Shown: positions 60,449-64,000 of the stretch, piece after piece
Position numbering within the stretch: the stretch's first letter is position 1
How the letters are laid out: each line of letters begins with the position of its first letter
Source: Acidisarcina sp963790505
Lineage (GTDB): Bacteria > Acidobacteriota > Terriglobia > Terriglobales > Acidobacteriaceae
Direction of reading: 5' to 3'
NCBI GenBank assembly: GCA_963790505.1
Contig: CAWBOT010000004.1
Location: forward strand, 1,426,001-1,490,000
DNA: 64,000 nucleotides
Translations under genes and position numbers: made by a program
Notes under the pieces: generated by a model
Database searches by the model: none
Told to the model about the DNA's origin: nothing
Seen by the model: the letters and a program-made list of their open reading frames with translations, nothing else

Positions 60449-63016
60449 ATGAAGACCCCTCGATATGTTGTTGCACCAACGCGCAATCGCCGCCTGAACG
60501 AACTGCTCGGGCTGCTCATGCTGGTCGCGTCTGGCCTCCTGCTTCTCTCGATCGTCTCCTATCGCCCCTCCGACCCCTCGCTGAACACCGCTTCTGGGTT
60601 CACAGGGTCTCATGCCGCGCACAACTGGGCGGGCGTTGTCGGCGCGACAATCAGCGACCTGTTGCTACAGGTGGAAGGCGTCGCGGCCCTCTGGTTTCCC
60701 GTGCTGCTGGCGATGCTGGGCATCTCGTGGATGCGGTCGCGACCGGCTGGCTCGCTCGGCGCCAAGCTGGTTGGCGCAGGGCTGATCCTGACCTTTGGGC
60801 CGGCAATCTTTGCTCTTATCCCCGGACACCTGCATTGGATGCATGGGCTCCCGGTCGAAGGGCTCACGGGCCGGCTCGTGGCCGATCTGCTGGTCCAATA
60901 TCTGAACTTCCCCGGAGCATGTATCGTGGCCGGGACGATGGTGGCCGCGGCGCTCTATCTTTCGACGACCTTCAGCTTCAACACTGCGAAGGAGTGGTTG
61001 GCAGTGCGGTTCGCCTTCGTTCAGGCGTGGCGCGATCGATGGGTGAACTGGAAAGCCGCGCGGGCACGAAAGCGGGAACTGCGCCAGGCCGTAAAGGAAG
61101 ATGCTGCGCGCGCAAAGGAACTTGCCAGGGCCCAGAAAGCCGCCGCCAAAGCCGAGAAGTCCACCGCACGGGCGAACCCCTCTGTTGAGCAAAAGCCCAT
61201 GCCGGCACCGGTTCGCATGGCCGAACAGGCCAAAGAAGAAACTGGCCCGGCGCCTGGAACCAGACGTGGCGGATTTGCAGAACTCTACGATGAGCCGGCG
61301 CCGCTGGCCACCCTGTGGGACGAGATGCCTCGCGCCGAGGTGTCCGACTTTGAGCCTGAACCCGAGCCGGAGTTTATAGAGGAACCGAAGCCCAAGCTCA
61401 TCGTGCCGCGGAGGGCCGAGCCTGCCGCGCCCCCGCATATGGCGGCGCCCGTGTCGCCAGCTCCGACATTTGATACTCGTAGTATCGCGGTCGGCGGTCG
61501 TGCTGACGCCGAGGCAAGGCCAGTCACCGTCACTCCGAAGGTCGTCAGCGGATTCAAGTTGCCGCCCAGCACCCTCCTGCACCGCAGCGAAGAATCGCAG
61601 GTCGTTCGCGAAGATCTCTTGCGCACCGAGGCGCAGGTGCTGGTGGAGAAGTGCGCCGAATTCGATGTCCGTGGGCAGGTGGTGCAGATCAATCCCGGCC
61701 CGGTGGTGACGACGTTCGAGTTCCGCCCTGAAGCAGGCGTGAAATACAGCCGCGTCACCGGGCTCGCCGAGGATCTCTGCCTCGCAATGCGCGCAGAGAG
61801 CATCCTCATCGAGCGTATGGCTGGCAAGAGCACGGTCGGCATCCAGGTGCCCAACCAGGAGCGCGAGACCATCTGGCTCCGCGACGTAATCGAGTCCGAG
61901 GTCTTCCTGCACACCAAGTCGAAGCTCGCGCTGGCGATGGGTAAGGACATCAACGGTCGCATTGTCGTCGCCGACCTCGCGACCATGCCGCATGTGCTCA
62001 TCGCCGGCTCGACCGGCAGCGGCAAATCGGTCGCCATCAACGCGATGATCATGTCGATCCTCTACAAGGCAACGCCCGAGCAGGTACGCATGATCCTCGT
62101 CGATCCGAAGCGCGTAGAACTCGGCATGTACGAGGGCATTCCGCATCTCTTCACCCCGATCATCACCGAGCCCAAGCTCGCGGCAAACGCACTCAAGAAT
62201 GCGGTGCGCGAGATGGAGCGGCGCCTGAAGCTGCTCGCCTCGCGAAGCGTTCGCAACATCGACCAGTACAACCGCCTCTTCGAGGTGGGTACGCCGAGCT
62301 TATTTGAAGATAGCGTCGATGAGGGACCGCTGCCCTACATCCTGATCATCATCGACGAGCTCGCCGACCTCATGATGCTCGACAAAGCCAATGTCGAAGA
62401 GGCGATCACCCGTCTCGCGCAGATGGCCCGCGCCGTCGGAATTCACCTGATCCTCGCAACCCAGCGCCCATCGGTCGACGTGATTACCGGCCTCATCAAG
62501 GCAAACGTTCCGACCCGCATGTCGTTCCGGCTGGCAACCAAGGTCGATTCGCGGACCATCCTCGATTCAAACGGCGCCGAAGCATTGCTCGGACGCGGCG
62601 ATATGCTCTTCCTACCGCCCGGAACGTCGCGCGTGCAGCGCGTCCACGCCCCATTTGTCACCGAGAAAGAAACCGCCGCGGTGGTCGATTTCTGGAAAAA
62701 GCAAGGTCAGGCGGAATACGTCGAAAGCTTCCTCGAGGCCCCGAAAGACGACAAAAGCCGCGAGCTCGATGGCGGCGGCGACGAAGCCGATGGAAATGAC
62801 GAGCTCTATGAGGATGGCGTTCGCCTGGTGCTCGAATTTGGCAAAGCGTCGACCAGTTTGTTACAGCGGCGGCTACGAATCGGCTACGGCCGCGCCGCCC
62901 ACCTGATCGATATGATGGAGCGCGACGGAATCGTCGGCCCAGCCGACGGATCGAAGCCGCGCGAAATCCTCAAACCCCCGGATTGGCTGAGCCAGGTAGA
63001 AGCGGCGATGCGGTAA
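60449..63016 (+). CDS. ftsK: FtsK/SpoIIIE DNA translocase
   Basis: 855 residues from ATG 60449. Four N-terminal membrane helices (about 18-45, 60-105, 110-130, 145-175) lead to a long Ala/Pro/Glu-rich linker (about 190-360) with basic stretches. The motor domain follows: Walker A AGSTGSGKS near residue 520, Walker B LIIIDELADLM near 632, and DSRTILDSNGAEALLGRGDM near 705. A gamma winged-helix domain at the end (DGVRLVLEFGKASTSLLQRR, LRIGYGRAAHLIDMMERDGI) reads oriented chromosome sequences. It pumps DNA at the septum in the last phase of division. Confidence 0.95.
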   Translation: MKTPRYVVAPTRNRRLNELLGLLMLVASGLLLLSIVSYRPSDPSLNTASGFTGSHAAHNWAGVVGATISDLLLQVEGVAALWFPVLLAMLGISWMRSRPAGSLGAKLVGAGLILTFGPAIFALIPGHLHWMHGLPVEGLTGRLVADLLVQYLNFPGACIVAGTMVAAALYLSTTFSFNTAKEWLAVRFAFVQAWRDRWVNWKAARARKRELRQAVKEDAARAKELARAQKAAAKAEKSTARANPSVEQKPMPAPVRMAEQAKEETGPAPGTRRGGFAELYDEPAPLATLWDEMPRAEVSDFEPEPEPEFIEEPKPKLIVPRRAEPAAPPHMAAPVSPAPTFDTRSIAVGGRADAEARPVTVTPKVVSGFKLPPSTLLHRSEESQVVREDLLRTEAQVLVEKCAEFDVRGQVVQINPGPVVTTFEFRPEAGVKYSRVTGLAEDLCLAMRAESILIERMAGKSTVGIQVPNQERETIWLRDVIESEVFLHTKSKLALAMGKDINGRIVVADLATMPHVLIAGSTGSGKSVAINAMIMSILYKATPEQVRMILVDPKRVELGMYEGIPHLFTPIITEPKLAANALKNAVREMERRLKLLASRSVRNIDQYNRLFEVGTPSLFEDSVDEGPLPYILIIIDELADLMMLDKANVEEAITRLAQMARAVGIHLILATQRPSVDVITGLIKANVPTRMSFRLATKVDSRTILDSNGAEALLGRGDMLFLPPGTSRVQRVHAPFVTEKETAAVVDFWKKQGQAEYVESFLEAPKDDKSRELDGGGDEADGNDELYEDGVRLVLEFGKASTSLLQRRLRIGYGRAAHLIDMMERDGIVGPADGSKPREILKPPDWLSQVEAAMR

Positions 63017-64000
63017 CGATTGGCGGCTCGGGGTTCACCGGGAGCAGGGTGCCGCGATAGACCCTCGAAATCGCCCGAAGGATCACCTTCGACGGCAGCG
63101 GCTCCTTCGGTTTGCAAAAGACAACTTCGCCGACCCGCTTAGCTTCCGGCCTATAGTACCAGCGAACAAACAGGCTCAGGTGGTCGGAGATAGTCTGGGT
63201 ATCCGTGCGGGAACTCGCCTCGATTTCATTAAGCTGGGCGACAGCATCGCTCAGTCGTTGTTCGAGAAGATCACGCGGCGCGTCCTTCGACGTTGCTTTT
63301 GCCTTGGCGACCGTCGCGGCTGCGGTAGATGTTGGCGGAGTTGAGCCTTCCTGCAACGGGACCGCTTCTAAGGCGTAAGGATGCGTGTAAAGCGACGACG
63401 ACCCCGACTGTTCGTTGTGCAACCTCATGCCAATCGTGTCATAGAGCACCGGGCCGGTGATGACACCCGCGTTGATTTGAAACAATGCAACGCGACCGGG
63501 TGCGTCGTCTGTTTGAATTGCAGGCTGGATGAGAACGGCCCGCATCTGGGCGAGTGGACGTACAGCTTCCGATGCAAGTGCGGCAACGGCTTCGACCTTT
63601 TGTATCCTGGAATGGACTGCGGCGGCCTTTTCGAAATCCAACTCCTCCGACGCAGCGTCGCGTTCCTTCGCGAGTTCATCGAGCAGACTTTGCCCCCGCG
63701 TCGCAAGGAAGGCTTCAACCTTCGCTGCCTCTTCGTCGTACCGCTCGTCGGTGCAGCCTTTGAAGCACGGCGCAAGGCACATCTTCATCTCTGAGTAGAC
63801 ACATCCTGGAAAAGCCGGATCGGGATCCAGATCCGGATAGCAGCGGCGCAGCAGAAAGAGGTTGAGCGCCTCGTCGCAGAAGCGTTCTGCCGCAGCCCGA
63901 GAGGGAAACGGCCCGTAAAGACTGCTTGCTGCCGACTTTGTAATCGTGTTGGTTACATATACGCGCGGGTAGCGATTTTTCACCGTCATGCGCAGGAAAT
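62970..64000 (-). CDS. Short UvrC-like protein (partial, N-terminus outside window)
   Basis: The frame runs left from the window edge (an internal ATG at 63989; codons before it continue the family pattern). Regions seen: NRYPRVYVTNTITKSAASSL, YGPFPSRAAAERFCDEALNL, CVYSEMKMCLAPCFKGC (the UvrC cysteine cluster), and a UVR domain (LDELAKERDAASEELDFEKA, AAVHSRIQKVEAV). Then a variable 190-residue part ends at 62970. It lacks the RNase H-like and helix-hairpin-helix domains of full UvrC, so it resembles the short UvrC/Cho group. The nuclease GIY-YIG domain should lie beyond the edge. Its 3' end overlaps ftsK by 47 bases. Confidence 0.82.
   Translation of the reverse strand, partial: FLRMTVKNRYPRVYVTNTITKSAASSLYGPFPSRAAAERFCDEALNLFLLRRCYPDLDPDPAFPGCVYSEMKMCLAPCFKGCTDERYDEEAAKVEAFLATRGQSLLDELAKERDAASEELDFEKAAAVHSRIQKVEAVAALASEAVRPLAQMRAVLIQPAIQTDDAPGRVALFQINAGVITGPVLYDTIGMRLHNEQSGSSSLYTHPYALEAVPLQEGSTPPTSTAAATVAKAKATSKDAPRDLLEQRLSDAVAQLNEIEASSRTDTQTISDHLSLFVRWYYRPEAKRVGEVVFCKPKEPLPSKVILRAISRVYRGTLLPVNPEPPIVTASPLLPGSANPGV

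Noticed and set aside
60665..62146. Long open frame of 493 codons on the minus strand inside ftsK
   Set aside because: It is the antisense shadow of the high-GC ftsK gene; it has no motif, signal or start site, while the plus strand shows full FtsK motifs.
1..64000. CRISPR arrays, insertion sequences, integrases, tRNA or rRNA genes
   Set aside because: No repeat arrays, transposase motifs or tRNA-like cloverleaf consensus were found on reading both strands. A short tRNA could be missed without a covariance search.

Overview
The window reads as a chromosomal segment of a soil acidobacterium (Acidobacteriota, probably Terriglobia/Acidobacteriaceae). This rests on high GC, a 1257-residue TonB-dependent receptor with an N-terminal carboxypeptidase-regulatory-like domain followed by TPR and CRTAC1/ASPIC-UnbV proteins, ornithine-lipid genes, a secreted protein with an LPDAP motif after its signal peptide, and mostly housekeeping genes in short mixed-strand operons. 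The taxonomic call is inference; no rRNA or tRNA gene was seen. I saw no insertion sequence, prophage or CRISPR array.

Layout. 1-3.5 kb: partial YdcF/SanA-like protein, threonylcarbamoyl-AMP synthase, TrmH-type RNA methyltransferase, amino-acid permease. 3.7-9.5 kb: large secreted PIG-L/LmbE deacetylase, coiled-coil porin-like protein with a strong terminator, dUTPase, first of two related small basic proteins. 10-13.7 kb: ECF sigma/anti-sigma pair, small membrane protein, cold-shock protein, olsB-olsA. 13.8-18.4 kb: LacI regulator, CoA-binding protein, prfB with a programmed +1 frameshift, lnt, and a 42-residue membrane protein. 18.5-22.1 kb: permease with a stress-protein-like tail, second small basic protein, YkgJ-type cysteine-cluster protein. 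22.2-32 kb: the most distinctive accessory locus, with a seven-heme cytochrome c, a divergent GntR/LacI hybrid regulator, the TonB receptor, a TPR protein and a Tat-exported seven-repeat beta-propeller; repeated TGTCTA boxes lie upstream of both regulator and receptor. 32.5-41.5 kb: LPDAP protein, YceH, zinc-ribbon protein, HAD phosphatase, lytic transglycosylase, UPF0104 membrane protein, DUF1440 protein, M13 metallopeptidase, DUF4097 protein, NrdR. 41.5-47.9 kb: NAD-type isocitrate dehydrogenase, copper-protein-like lipoprotein, and asd-lysC-dapB-dapA for lysine/diaminopimelate synthesis; dapD lies 5 kb further on. 47.9-52.9 kb: collagen-like secreted protein, GNAT acetyltransferase, and a cyclic-di-GMP protein whose membrane domain resembles the plant ethylene receptor. 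53-64 kb: dapD, RNase J (broken by one extra base), NTF2-like secreted protein, VapBC next to a decayed Uma2 gene, SH3-domain protein, uppP, methyltransferase, ftsK, and a short UvrC-like protein running off the window.

How the genes connect. Several serve the cell envelope: lnt, olsBA, uppP, lytic transglycosylase, meso-diaminopimelate supply for peptidoglycan, and ftsK. The TonB/TPR/CRTAC1/cytochrome locus looks like a regulated uptake and periplasmic module for an unknown substrate. The most unusual items are the ethylene-receptor-like sensor joined to GGDEF-EAL, the shared putative operator in the TonB locus, the two related small basic proteins, and the RNase J frameshift.
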